The notes: generated by a model from the sequence alone, not told the origin. 64,000 bases of DNA from Calothrix sp. FI2-JRJ7 (GCA_019359675.1 JAHHGX010000070.1:62001-126000), one strand, 5' to 3'. Positions 44,309-53,841 are shown, counted from the stretch's first letter. A program made the numbers and translations.

Positions 44309-46050
44309 TGACACAAGCAAAAATTCAGGAAGCTGCGAATATTCCAGCAAAGATTGAAGAACCTGGTGTTAGAAAATGGTGGGAGTTTTTCACCTTTAGC
44401 ACCGACCATAAGGTTATTGGTATTCAGTACATTGTTACCAGCTTTATTTTTTACTGTATCGGCGGGGTAATGGCTGACTTAATTCGCACCGAACTGCGAA
44501 CCCCCGAAACCGATTTTGTGACGCCGGAAGTATATAACAGCTTGTTTACACTGCACGCCACAATCATGATTTTCTTGTGGATTGTGCCAGTAGGCACTGG
44601 ATTTGCCAATTATTTGATACCCCTAATGATTGGGGCGAAGGATATGGCATTTCCTCGCCTTAACGCTGTTGCATTCTGGATGATTCCTGTAGGCGGTTTG
44701 CTACTAATTAGTAGTTTAGCTTTGGGAGACGCACCAGATGCAGGCTGGACTTCATACCCTCCACTGTCACTAGTTACAGGACAAGTGGGTCAGGGAATAT
44801 GGATTATGAGCTTGCTAATATTGGGAACATCGTCAATTTTAGGGGCGATTAACTTTATAGTGACGCTGCTCAAAATGCGTATACCGGGAATGGGGTTTCA
44901 CCAAATGCCATTATTTTGCTGGGCAATGCTCGCAACTTCGGCACTGGTATTAATTTCCACCCCAGTATTAGCGGCAGGTTTGATTTTGCTGGCGTTTGAC
45001 TTAATTGCCGGCACGACATTCTTTAATCCTACCGGTGGTGGCGACCCAGTTGTTTACCAGCACATGTTCTGGTTCTACTCGCACCCAGCCGTATACATCA
45101 TGATTTTGCCTTTCTTCGGGGGCATATCTGAAATTATCCCTACCCACGCGCGTAAACCAATTTTTGGTTACAAAGCTATTGCCTACTCCAGTTTGGCTAT
45201 TAGCTTCCTTGGACTAATCGTTTGGGCACACCACATGTTTACCAGTGGTATTCCAGGTTGGTTACGGATGTTTTTCATGATTACCACCATGATTATCGCC
45301 GTACCTACTGGTATCAAAATATTTAGCTGGTTGGCGACAATGTGGGGCGGTAAAATTCGACTCAACACTCCAATGCTCTTTGCGATGGGGTTTGTTGGAA
45401 CATTCGTTATTGGTGGTATCAGTGGTGTAATGCTTGCGGCTGTACCATTTGATATCCACGTACACGATACATACTTTGTGGTTGCCCACCTTCATTACGT
45501 ATTATTTGGTGGCAGCGTTCTCGGCATTTTCGCAGGAATTTATCATTGGTTCCCCAAAATGACCGGACGGATGTTCAACGAGTTTTGGGGTAAAGTTCAC
45601 TTTGCCTTAACAATTGTTGGTTTGAACATGGCCTTCTTACCCATGCACAAACTTGGTTTGATGGGTATGAACCGTCGTATTGCTCAGTACGACCCGAAAT
45701 TTACAACAATAAACGAAATTTGCACCTACGGTTCTTATCTTCTTGCTATCTCAACCTTGCCCTTCATCGTTAATATGGCTTGGAGCTGGTTGTATGGCGA
45801 AAAAGCAGGTGACAACCCTTGGAGAAGTCTCACCCTAGAGTGGATGACAACTTCGCCACCAGCAATTGAGAATTTTGAAGGAATTCCTGTATTAGCAACA
45901 GGTCCCTACGACTACGGTTTAGAAAATGCCAAATACGGCGTACCCATGGAAAGTGATGACCCACTTACATCGGCAGGCACAAATTCTGTGTTGCGTGCAG
46001 ACCCTGACGAACCATATCCGTCAATAGCAGCAAAAACTGACGAACGATAA
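44308..46050 (+). CDS. ctaD: Cytochrome c oxidase subunit I
   Basis: The 580-residue catalytic subunit with twelve helices, reducing O2 at the heme a3-CuB centre. LHATIMIFLWIVP contains a heme a ligand, MFWFYSHPAVYIMILPFFG the Tyr-His crosslink and CuB His, LGLIVWAHHMFTSG the CuB His pair, and HDTYFVVAHLHYVLFGG the heme ligands. Starts on the last base of the ctaC stop, so translation is coupled. Followed by a hairpin made of repeated GAGTTAGGAGTT units before ctaE. Confidence 0.97.
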   Translation: MTQAKIQEAANIPAKIEEPGVRKWWEFFTFSTDHKVIGIQYIVTSFIFYCIGGVMADLIRTELRTPETDFVTPEVYNSLFTLHATIMIFLWIVPVGTGFANYLIPLMIGAKDMAFPRLNAVAFWMIPVGGLLLISSLALGDAPDAGWTSYPPLSLVTGQVGQGIWIMSLLILGTSSILGAINFIVTLLKMRIPGMGFHQMPLFCWAMLATSALVLISTPVLAAGLILLAFDLIAGTTFFNPTGGGDPVVYQHMFWFYSHPAVYIMILPFFGGISEIIPTHARKPIFGYKAIAYSSLAISFLGLIVWAHHMFTSGIPGWLRMFFMITTMIIAVPTGIKIFSWLATMWGGKIRLNTPMLFAMGFVGTFVIGGISGVMLAAVPFDIHVHDTYFVVAHLHYVLFGGSVLGIFAGIYHWFPKMTGRMFNEFWGKVHFALTIVGLNMAFLPMHKLGLMGMNRRIAQYDPKFTTINEICTYGSYLLAISTLPFIVNMAWSWLYGEKAGDNPWRSLTLEWMTTSPPAIENFEGIPVLATGPYDYGLENAKYGVPMESDDPLTSAGTNSVLRADPDEPYPSIAAKTDER

Positions 46051-46059
46051 ACACAAAAG

Positions 46060-46125
46060 AGTTAGGAGTTAGGAGTTATGAGTTGTTTTTTAACTCCTAA
46101 CTCATAACTCCTAACTCATAACTAA
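46060..46125 (+). repeat. GAGTTAGGAGTTATGAGTT inverted repeat between ctaD and ctaE
   Basis: GAGTTAGGAGTTATGAGTTG, then TTTTTT, then repeats of the reverse complement AACTCCTAACTCATAACTCC. A strong hairpin inside the ctaCDE operon. It may attenuate or process the message between subunits I and III; the same short motif is a common cyanobacterial repeat. Confidence 0.65.
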
Positions 46126-46153
46126 ATTCCTGTTCTTTAAATAATAAATCTTC

Positions 46154-46771
46154 ATGCAAAGTCAAACTATTGACACTAAATTAACCGAGTTAAATCATCA
46201 CCATACAGCCGAAGCGCATCACGAAGAACACCCAGACCATCGTATGTTTGGACTTGTTTTCTTCCTAATTGCTGAAGGTATGATTTTCATGGGCTTATTC
46301 GGCGCTTATCTTGCCTTTAGGTCTGTACTACCCGTTTTTCCACCTGAAGGAACCCCTGAACTTGAGTTATTACTACCTGGTATTAACACCGTTAACCTAA
46401 TAGCTAGTAGCTTCGTTATCCATAATGCTGATACCGCAATTAAAAAGAACGACGTGCGGGGAATGCAATTGTGGTTTGGAATTACCGCGCTAATGGGAAT
46501 CACATTCTTGTTTGGTCAAGTATATGAATACACCCACCTTGAATTTGGTTTAACAACAAACTTATTTGCTAGTGCATTTTATGTACTAACTGGTTTTCAC
46601 GGATTACACGTAACAATTGGTGTAATTGCAATTCTCGCCGTATTATGGCGTTCTCGCAAACCCGGTCATTACAGCAACGAACATCATTTCGGTATCGAAG
46701 CAGCTGAATTATATTGGCACTTCGTTGACGTAATCTGGATTATATTATTCGGTTTACTGTACATTCTATAA
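46154..46771 (+). CDS. ctaE: Cytochrome c oxidase subunit III
   Basis: A 205-residue subunit III with about five hydrophobic helices and a His-rich N-terminus (LNHHHTAEAHHEEHPDH). It contains the family segments FLIAEGMIFMGLFGAYLAFR, FYVLTGFHGLHVTIGV and AAELYWHFVDVIWIILF. It stabilises subunit I. Complete; third gene of the operon, 103 bases after ctaD. Confidence 0.95.
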   Translation: MQSQTIDTKLTELNHHHTAEAHHEEHPDHRMFGLVFFLIAEGMIFMGLFGAYLAFRSVLPVFPPEGTPELELLLPGINTVNLIASSFVIHNADTAIKKNDVRGMQLWFGITALMGITFLFGQVYEYTHLEFGLTTNLFASAFYVLTGFHGLHVTIGVIAILAVLWRSRKPGHYSNEHHFGIEAAELYWHFVDVIWIILFGLLYIL

Positions 46772-47161
46772 ATGTCATTCTGAGCGTAGCGAAGAATCTT
46801 TATAACGCACGAATATTAATGAGATGCTTCACTACGTTCAGCATGACAATGAATGTTATACGAGTAATTGGTATTTTTCTTGTGCCAGAGGGTAAAGCGG
46901 GCGCCAAACTAATCTATTAGTCAAAACAAGCTCGAATTGCGTGAGTATAATTTAATAATTCATTTCTCTATGTTATAAAAATTTTATAATCTTTTCTTCG
47001 CTTCTTCTTAACCTTTATTTTGATAACTTGTAGCACAGGCATACGAACTGTGTATTTAAGGTATTCTTATTTACCCTAGAAATACATAGGTAGTTTGAGG
47101 TGCCTACCCTTTACCTATCGTAGTGTTGTATATTTATTGTTTGGCGATAAATACAAACGAT
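46772..47161. other. 390-base intergenic region
   Basis: Contains an inverted repeat TCATTCTGAGCGTAGCG / CGTTCAGCATGACA at 46772-46850, common genomic repeat debris, and a GCACAGGCATACGAACTGTG copy at 47033-47052. No gene seen. Confidence 0.55.
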
Positions 47162-47965
47162 ATGAGAAAATTGGTTATTTTGAGTTTTTGTCTAGTTATT
47201 GGGTTATTTGTATGGAGTAATGAGGCAAAAGCTGGGGAATTAGCGCAAAGGTTAGTAAATTTTTCGCAATGGGAGAGATTAACCAGTACTCAACCTGCAA
47301 ATGGAGATTTAATATATCCAACTTGGATGCAGGGTGAATGGATTGTAAAAAGTACCTTAGTTGATTTGGCGGCGCCTCTCTTGCCTGATATAATTACACC
47401 AGGCTTTGAAGGAAATCGACAGTATTTAAATCAACCAGTTAGTTTTAAAGTTAAATTTGTACCAGAAAAAACTTATATAACTGGTTCCAAGCTAATCCCT
47501 CGTATAGTAAACAAATCTGCTGCTATTGTTGCAGATAGAGCATACAACGGTTTAAGTTTAGCGCGTGCATATTTAGGACAAGACACAGTAATATCTGTTA
47601 AAGTAGACCCAGAGTCACCCAACCGTCAAATTACCACACTCAAAAATAACTTACAGCTAGTGTCAATAGTCACTACACGGGCAACAGAAACAACACCCGA
47701 CAAGTACATTACAGCCGAAGTATTTCAACAGTTATTCAAAGGCGCCAAAAATCCTTACTTTAATATAGTAGAATCTACTACCGCATATCAACAACAACCA
47801 ACAAAAGAACCTGCCATTATTGCCGACCAAGTTACCGCAGTCTACCTATCTCCCCAAGACCCCAATTACTTCAAAGCAGGCAAAAGTCCAGTAGCATTAT
47901 ATAGATATAAGTTAGAATTTAACACTACAAACAATAGTCAAGAAAAAATGGCAATGGCTAAGTAA
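47162..47965 (+). CDS. Exported conserved hypothetical protein, DUF6816-like
   Basis: 267 residues from the ATG at 47162 (MRKLVILSFCLVIGLFVW); the frame opens 13 codons earlier with an unlikely leader. The N-terminus is a signal peptide with a cleavage-like NEAKAG. The mature protein has GDLIYPTWMQGEWIVKSTLVDLAAPL and the beta-rich FKVKFVPEKTYITGSKL, which I recall from a cyanobacterial and plastid thylakoid lumen family (DUF6816), unverified. No catalytic motif. Possibly lumenal or periplasmic. Stand-alone gene. Confidence 0.65.
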   Translation: MRKLVILSFCLVIGLFVWSNEAKAGELAQRLVNFSQWERLTSTQPANGDLIYPTWMQGEWIVKSTLVDLAAPLLPDIITPGFEGNRQYLNQPVSFKVKFVPEKTYITGSKLIPRIVNKSAAIVADRAYNGLSLARAYLGQDTVISVKVDPESPNRQITTLKNNLQLVSIVTTRATETTPDKYITAEVFQQLFKGAKNPYFNIVESTTAYQQQPTKEPAIIADQVTAVYLSPQDPNYFKAGKSPVALYRYKLEFNTTNNSQEKMAMAK

Positions 47966-48040
47966 AGTAGAGCAGGAATGCACATGCAGTAACCATTCGA
48001 TTGTATTAATTTGATTTATTGACACACCACACTTTAGCGT

Positions 48041-48763
48041 GTGAAAGTACAAAGCGATATAAAGCACTTATTTCCAAGAACGAGAGTGATAATTCTTTCC
48101 ACGTTTCCCAAGGGTGGTATTGGTAAAACTATACTTGCGGTTCGTGTTACAGGTTTACTCTTATCTGTAACCAAAGAACGAATACTGTTAATTGACGCTG
48201 ACCCCCGATCTGATTCTTGGCGTTTTTATCTGGGTAGAAAACCGAATTTAGGCTTATAACATAAATTCATAGAGCTTAACAAACGCTTCGATATAGTCTG
48301 GAACCCTCCAAAATATGGCAAGAAAGATAGATTCCGACCTATAAAAAAAGCAGAGTTGGATGAATATGGTTATATAGTTATGGATACGGATGCGCCAATG
48401 GAGGATGCAATCGCTATGATTAGTAATAACAGTCCAAATATAATACTCTCACCTATTAATACCTCGCAAAGAGATACAGCGTTAGAACATCTTCCCGACT
48501 TTCTTGGAGTATTGTATCAAATTTGCGGTTCTGATTATTCCCCGATGGTTAGAGTGGTTCTTCTAGGTGTAGGGCAAAATTTGGTTTCTCTTCGGATTGA
48601 ACAATCTTTAGATAAGCCAGAAAATTGTAAAGCTGCACCAGCAATGAGAAATCTACAAGCTAGAATGAGCAAAGCAAAAAAACAAAGGAAGTATATTTGG
48701 AATTATTCTGGCTATGAAGAATTATTAGATTATTTTAGCTCAATAATAGAAATAGATATTTAA
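48041..48763 (+). pseudogene. ParA-like partition ATPase interrupted by one TAA
   Basis: One reading frame runs 48041-48763 except for a TAA at 48257-48259. Before it lies the deviant Walker A motif FPKGGIGKTILAVRVTG and the ILLIDADPRS segment; after it come YIVMDTDAP, a region rich in helical Ile/Leu, RNLQARMSKAKKQRKY and a final SGYEELLDYFSS. Both halves are in the same frame, so the ancestral gene had about 240 codons. It starts at a GTG. A single nonsense change, or a read-through codon, explains it. ParA ATPases segregate plasmids or cargo. Confidence 0.8.
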
Positions 48764-48774
48764 AATAAAGAGAT

Positions 48775-49193
48775 ATGTCTACTAAAGCACAATTAAATCA
48801 AGTTAATAATGGGGTTGTTGAAAGAGCTTTACTAATTGGTCAGCAGCAATTTAATGAAGATGAGTGGCAAGACAAAAGCGTAATTAAAGTTACAGAAGCC
48901 CAAGAAGAAAAATTAGAGCAACTTAGTGATGTTACAGGATTGTCTTTAGAAACTATTGTAAACTTAGCAACAAGTATTCTTTATACTACGTAAAAATTCA
49001 GGAAGTTAACTTTACTGAGTTGAAAGACTACCCAAAACGGCTTGGTTCAAATATTATGAAAGTGTCAATCACTGGTAAAACAACTACCAGACTGCAAGAA
49101 GCTAAGTTAGATGAAAAGATTTCGGAGTGTGTGGTAGTAGGGATTAAATTGCTTTATAGAAAATTAATTATGGCGCCTCTAGATTTGCTATAA
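48775..49193 (+). pseudogene. Frameshifted small partner of the ParA-like gene
   Basis: An ATG frame (72 codons; LNQVNNGVVERALLIGQQQF, then VTEAQEEKLEQLSDVTGLSLETIVNLA) ends at TAA 48991-48993. From about 48984 a different frame continues YYVKIQEVNFTELKDYPKRLG and MKVSITGKTTTRLQEAKLDE to a stop at 49193, and reads naturally onto the first part, so a one-base deletion or two-base insertion near 48983 has split it. Position, 12 bases after the ATPase, suggests the ParB-like or centromere-binding partner. Family not recognised with certainty. Confidence 0.65.
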
Positions 49194-49216
49194 TAAAAAA
49201 TAAAATCGAACTAAAA

Positions 49217-49393
49217 ATGGTTAAACCTAAAAATCTGTATCGCGGACACACAATCGAAAAAGTCGGTCACGGAAAAAGAGCAGTATTCCAAACAACTCTC
49301 AATGAAAAAGAATGGTCAGCTGTAACAGAATCTGAAGTAAAAAGAGCAATTGATGCTTGGATTGACCAAGGGGTAGAACCAGACGATTTGTAA
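49217..49393 (+). CDS. Small hypothetical protein, 58 residues
   Basis: ATG frame encoding MVKPKNLYRGHTIEKVGHGK, then TLNEKEWSAVTESEVKRAID and WIDQGVEPDDL. Charged and probably helical in its second half. It lies 24 bases downstream of the broken partition partner. Its sequence is protein-like (no repeats, acidic C-terminus) and I take it as real, but I know no function. Confidence 0.5.
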   Translation: MVKPKNLYRGHTIEKVGHGKRAVFQTTLNEKEWSAVTESEVKRAIDAWIDQGVEPDDL

Positions 49394-49425
49394 TGTGAAA
49401 AGTTTAAAGATGCTTTGTTCACGAC

Positions 49426-49707
49426 TCATGGTTGTTTTGGTAATAAGATAGTAAACTTTGTCCCTTTTCCAACGATGGAAAAACATTCGAGCTTGCCACC
49501 ATGTTTTTCTATAATTTTGTAGCTAACTGCCATTCCTAACCCGTTGCCTGAACCAACGGGTTTTGTTGTAAAGAATGGGTCGTAAATTCGGCGCCTTATT
49601 TCTTCGCTCATTCCGCATCCGTTATCTATAATGTTGATAACTACTTGGTTTTGTTCGTTAATATTTGTATTGATAACTATTTCTGTGTATAAAAACCAGT
49701 TTGAACA
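49426..49707 (-). pseudogene. Histidine kinase C-terminal remnant
   Basis: The open frame reads back through VVINIIDNGCGMSEEIRRRI (G1 box) and GLGMAVSYKIIEKHGGKL (G2 box), ending in TKFTILLPKQP, the end of a HATPase domain. The frame opens at 49707 without the dimerisation and His box, so only the ATP-binding C-terminus survives. The one ATG inside (49611) lies after the Asp box. Too short for a functional kinase. Confidence 0.7.
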
Positions 49708-49936
49708 TTAAAATTTGCATTAAAAAATACATTCAAAACTATACTTATCAAATTAGAGACGTGATTTTAACACGGATGCAACAGCTATTATCTAATTTTA
49801 TTCAAAGTCATATTGATTTCACATAAAAATTAAGTCTTTAGGTAGATGATTTCTATAGATAATTATTATTAATGGCGTGTACATACTGACTGATTTGAGT
49901 TAAAATAACAACGTCTTTTATACATACCCTACAATC
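49708..49936. other. 229-base A+T-rich spacer
   Basis: Between the kinase remnant and the recombinase-domain gene. No feature recognised apart from A+T richness; it should include the promoter of the following gene. Confidence 0.4.
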
Positions 49937-50311
49937 ATGACAGCAGATAGCTCCCAAAGAGGAAGTATCTGGGAGAGGCTAGAACAAGGACGAAAGCTAA
50001 AGGCGGCGCGCGGTGGCTATGCTGGCTACGGTTCACCACCTTTTGGTTTGACGTCAATTAACGGTGAACTTGTCGAAGAACCGCAGGAACAAGCTGTAAT
50101 TGAGCTAATTCGCCGTCATCACAAATCAGGAAAGTCTCTACAACAGATAGCTAACTGGCTCAATGAGCAAGGATATCGGACTAAGCGTTGTCAGTTGTGG
50201 AAACGAATATCTGTCAAACGAGTTTTAGACAGGCTTTACGGAAAATCGTTGAGAATATCTGGGGTTGATTGCCTTGTTGGCGAAGCTTTGGACTTTGATG
50301 AAGAAGACTGA
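49937..50311 (+). CDS. Stand-alone recombinase-domain protein
   Basis: 124 residues with the fold signature of the Recombinase domain found in large serine recombinases (GGYAGYGSPPFGLTSINGELVEEPQEQAVIELI, then SGKSLQQIANWLNEQGYRTKR and SVKRVLDRLYG). The catalytic serine resolvase domain is absent, so this protein could only bind DNA or is a fragment of an XisF-like enzyme. The frame is neat, with an ATG and a normal acidic C-terminus (LDFDEED), so it may be a functional stand-alone DNA-binding protein. Last gene of the decay zone. Confidence 0.6.
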   Translation: MTADSSQRGSIWERLEQGRKLKAARGGYAGYGSPPFGLTSINGELVEEPQEQAVIELIRRHHKSGKSLQQIANWLNEQGYRTKRCQLWKRISVKRVLDRLYGKSLRISGVDCLVGEALDFDEED

Positions 50312-50338
50312 GTAAATAATGTAGAGACTTGACATTCG

Positions 50339-50361
50339 AGACTGTACATGCACAGTCTCTA
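50339..50361. terminator. GAGACTGT/ACAGTCTC hairpin between convergent genes
   Basis: AGACTGTACATGCACAGTCT hairpin 28 bases after the recombinase-domain gene, within the GTAGAGAC repeat family. Convergent position favours a bidirectional terminator. Confidence 0.45.
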
Positions 50362-50504
50362 TATGTAGGTGCCTTTTATTGACGGAACCTATAAGTATTT
50401 GAAAAACTTTATACTATTGCTTTTAAGGCAGATTAAGCGTAACATCTCTAACACTGGCGATAATAATTTCGGTATCGGCATCGGATATATTTAGTTGAAT
50501 ATAT

Positions 50505-53500
50505 CTAAACTAGCAAGCGTAGGTGTGAACCTTCTTGAGTTTTGGTAACTTCGATACGTGCTTGAAAGGCTTCTTTGAGATGTGGCATGTGTGTTACCGT
50601 CAGGATACAAGCAAAGTCGGGAGCTATCGCGTTTATTGCTGCAATTAAACGGTCACATCCTTCTGCATCTTGTGTCCCAAAACCTTCATCGACTATCAGC
50701 ATTTGCAGTGCGGCGCCTGCACGTTGTGCTAATAATTTAGCTAGTGCAAGTCGTATTGCAAAGTTGATTCTAAACGCTTCACCACCTGAGTAAGTTTCAT
50801 ACGCACGTGTTCCCCTTGCATCTGCAATGAGAATATCTAAGGTATCTATTAATTTGGCATTTTTCTTTGTGGATTTGCCATTGCGCCCATGTCGTTGTGT
50901 AACAAATTGCACGTGTAACTGATTGGCGGTTAAACGTGAAAGTAATTGATTTGTCTCGGCTTCAAGCTGAGGTAACACGTTTTCAATCATGAATGCTTGG
51001 ATACCATTTTTACCAAAGGCTTGCGCTAATTCCTGATATACACGCTGTTGGTTGCGTGTTTCAGTGAGTTGTTGCTGTTGCTCACTGTACTGAGTTTGTA
51101 AGGTGTCTAAGTACTGCGATTGCTGTTCGAGTCTTCCTAAACGTCCAAGCTGTTCATCGAGTTGACGGCGCCTAATTGCTAATTGTGCTTCTAATGTTTG
51201 AATTTGTTGTGTTGGGTTAGCACTTTGTTTTAATTGCTCAATAGTTGCTTCGATTTGCGATGCTAAACGCTGACGCTCAACTCCACGCTCTGCTAATGCT
51301 GCACTTAATTCATTTAACCGCGATTGTCGGGTGGGGTATATAGTTTTGGCATTATGTAACTCTTGGTAACGTAGATGCCAAGCTTGTGCAGTACGAAGCG
51401 CGGTGCGAATGTTGTTATGCTCGTTATTGTCGTAACCAATGGAAGCAATATATTTATCTAAAGCTGCAATTTCTAAAGCGCATTCAGACTCTACTGCTTC
51501 TAATTCGATACGTCGTTCTAAATCGGCGATTTGCGCTTCTAACTCTGGTTTACGCTTGTCGAGTTGCGCTTGTCGCTTTGCCGCATCTTTAATTTGCCCT
51601 TGTTTAATTTCTGCCCATCGCCATCTTTCAACTTCGTTACGTGCTAAAGCGTGGTCTTGTTCGTTGTAATTTAAACTTTGTATATACTCGTCAAGGTGAC
51701 GTAATTCCTCTTGTTGGTCAGGTGCATAATCTCCCAAATGTAACGCACGCTCTAATTTTTCTTTTTCAGCAGCAATTTGATGTAGTTGTTCTTCTGCATC
51801 GCTACTAGATTCTAACTGCGCTGCTAATTGTCCTCTTTGCTCGCGTAATGTATCGTAAGGGGATAATTTTTGGGAGATGTCGCGGTATTCTTGCCTTAAA
51901 ACTTGAATTTCACGGTCAGATACAGCCATTTGCTCGCGGAACACCCATAATTGTCCTTCGGTATCTTTATATTCTGTCTCTGTTTTACTAACAACTCGGT
52001 TCCAGTGATGTTCATCTAAAGGACGTTCACATAATGGACAAATGGCGTTAGGTGTTTTTAGAAGCTGTAATTTTTGGTCGAGTTCACCTAAAAGTCGCTC
52101 ATATTCGCGCTGCTGTGCTTGCAAACGCTCCATAAAATGGCGCCGTTCTTGACCTTTTTCTTGAACTCGCTGTAAATAAACGCGGGTTTTTTCGAGTTCT
52201 TCTATTTGCGCTGCGACTGCTAATACTGCCTGTTGAATTTGCGGTTGACGTTTTGTTGCACGTTGTAATTGAATTTCACTCGTTTCTAGTTGTTCAATAC
52301 GTGCTACCAAACCCGCATGTGCTTTATCAAGATGGCTTTGCAGTTGAGTACGTTGACGCAATATCGGGGCAACGCGCATTTGCAAATCGTCAAGATGTGT
52401 TAAATGATTACGAGATTCCCGTAATTTTTCTAAAGCAGCTTCAACTTCTTTGGACTTATTGAGCGTTTGTTGAATATCCCGTTCTTGTTGCAACACCGCT
52501 TCTAATTGTGCCTGCGCTTGCTGTAATTGCCGCTCTAAAGCATTAATTTGTTGATTAAGCTGTTGCTGTTTTATACCACGCTGTTGCTGAGTACGGGTAA
52601 ATTCTTGAAATTTTGTCGAAAAAGCTTCTTCTTTTGCTTGCACATTTTGGTAATGTTGGTACCCTGCGATGATATCTTTTTCACGTTTTAATAATTCATC
52701 TAATTTAGCCAACTCGGCGCCAACACTAAAACGGTCTTTTTCTAAACGCTCACAGTCTTGGGTTAAATTCGCAAACGAGGAACGGACGAAACTAAGTTGC
52801 TCTTCCCAAGATTTGCGCTGATGTTCTACAACCTGCAAGCTTTGCAATTGTATAGTTTCAAACTGCTGTTGCTGTTGAAGTTGATTAAGTTCCGCTTCTA
52901 ATGACTTGCGCTGAGTCGTGATGGTATCCCGGTTTTGCAATTGACTTTTTATTGTGTCCAGCGTGCGTTCTATCTCATCTGAACGAACTTTCAAAGTCTT
53001 TGATAGCTCTTTTGCTCGCTCCTCTAATTCATCGTACTGGTTAAGCTTTAATAACTCAGCTAATATCTCTTTACGTTCAGCCGGACGCTTGAGCATAAAC
53101 TCGTCAGCGCGTCCTTGGCGCAGATAAGCCGAATTTATAAAAGTATCGTAATCTAGTTTAATATGGGATTGAATTAAATCTTGAGTTACCCTAAGACCCT
53201 TACCAGTTAAAGCCTTAAAACCACTTGGCGTTTCGATTTGAAACTCCAACCCCCCAGTTCCCCCACGACTGCGAGTTCTAATGACTCGATAAATTTGTTG
53301 ATTTGCCTCAAACACAAAATCAACACGCACATCTTTACTGCCAGTATGAATTACATCATCTTCTGAAGCGGCACGACTTTCACCCCATATTGCCCAGGTG
53401 ATTGCTTCTAATAGCGAAGATTTTCCGGCGCCGTTTGAGCCGCAAATACACGCGGTATGCAAACCGTGGAAATCCAACGTGCTAGAGCGATACGAGAGAA

Positions 53501-53531
53501 AATTTTTGATGGTAAGTTGTAGTGGAATCAT
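50505..53531 (-). CDS. sbcC: SbcC/Rad50-type exonuclease ATPase subunit
   Basis: A 1008-residue SMC-like protein. N-terminal Walker A is CGSNGAGKSSLLEAITWAIWG, followed by two long coiled-coil arms (Gln/Leu/Glu-rich) with the zinc hook CPLCERPLDEHHW at the apex near residue 500. The C-terminal ABC signature SGGEAFRINFAIRLALAKLL, Walker B MLIVDEGFGTQD and a trailing His complete the ATPase. SbcCD degrades hairpins and processes DNA ends. The sbcD partner is not in this window. Complete. Confidence 0.93.
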   Translation of the reverse strand: MIPLQLTIKNFLSYRSSTLDFHGLHTACICGSNGAGKSSLLEAITWAIWGESRAASEDDVIHTGSKDVRVDFVFEANQQIYRVIRTRSRGGTGGLEFQIETPSGFKALTGKGLRVTQDLIQSHIKLDYDTFINSAYLRQGRADEFMLKRPAERKEILAELLKLNQYDELEERAKELSKTLKVRSDEIERTLDTIKSQLQNRDTITTQRKSLEAELNQLQQQQQFETIQLQSLQVVEHQRKSWEEQLSFVRSSFANLTQDCERLEKDRFSVGAELAKLDELLKREKDIIAGYQHYQNVQAKEEAFSTKFQEFTRTQQQRGIKQQQLNQQINALERQLQQAQAQLEAVLQQERDIQQTLNKSKEVEAALEKLRESRNHLTHLDDLQMRVAPILRQRTQLQSHLDKAHAGLVARIEQLETSEIQLQRATKRQPQIQQAVLAVAAQIEELEKTRVYLQRVQEKGQERRHFMERLQAQQREYERLLGELDQKLQLLKTPNAICPLCERPLDEHHWNRVVSKTETEYKDTEGQLWVFREQMAVSDREIQVLRQEYRDISQKLSPYDTLREQRGQLAAQLESSSDAEEQLHQIAAEKEKLERALHLGDYAPDQQEELRHLDEYIQSLNYNEQDHALARNEVERWRWAEIKQGQIKDAAKRQAQLDKRKPELEAQIADLERRIELEAVESECALEIAALDKYIASIGYDNNEHNNIRTALRTAQAWHLRYQELHNAKTIYPTRQSRLNELSAALAERGVERQRLASQIEATIEQLKQSANPTQQIQTLEAQLAIRRRQLDEQLGRLGRLEQQSQYLDTLQTQYSEQQQQLTETRNQQRVYQELAQAFGKNGIQAFMIENVLPQLEAETNQLLSRLTANQLHVQFVTQRHGRNGKSTKKNAKLIDTLDILIADARGTRAYETYSGGEAFRINFAIRLALAKLLAQRAGAALQMLIVDEGFGTQDAEGCDRLIAAINAIAPDFACILTVTHMPHLKEAFQARIEVTKTQEGSHLRLLV

Positions 53532-53835
53532 CGATTAGCAATCCGTAGCATCTTACTTTTTGTCGTTTTTAACAATAAGAACAAACATACACCTAAACGT
53601 TAGTGTAACTATCTATAATGCATCTTTCTAGTCTTCTTGACTGCATCTTTACAAATGTTTACAATTTTTGATAAATTTAACGTTTGTAAATAGCCAGTCA
53701 ACTATTCTTTGTGTGCAAAAAACTTTTGCTCTAAAAAAATAAAAACAATTATTAAGGAATTATGTAGAGACACGTAATCCGCAGGATTTCCCGTAAAGCG
53801 GAGCTTTTCCCGCAGGGTAGGGATTAATCGTGTCT
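53532..53835. other. 304-base intergenic region
   Basis: Upstream of sbcC. A+T-rich and featureless up to the hairpin at 53762; no gene. Confidence 0.55.
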
Positions 53836-53841
53836 CTATAA
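53762..53841 (-). repeat. TGTAGAGACACG hairpin with inserted GCAGGATTTCCCG segment
   Basis: TGTAGAGACACG...CGTGTCTCTATA arms with an about 50-base centre containing GGATTTCCCGTAAAGCGGAG. A GTAGAGAC family member enlarged by another short repeat. It covers the stop of the amidase gene and probably acts as its terminator. Confidence 0.6.
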
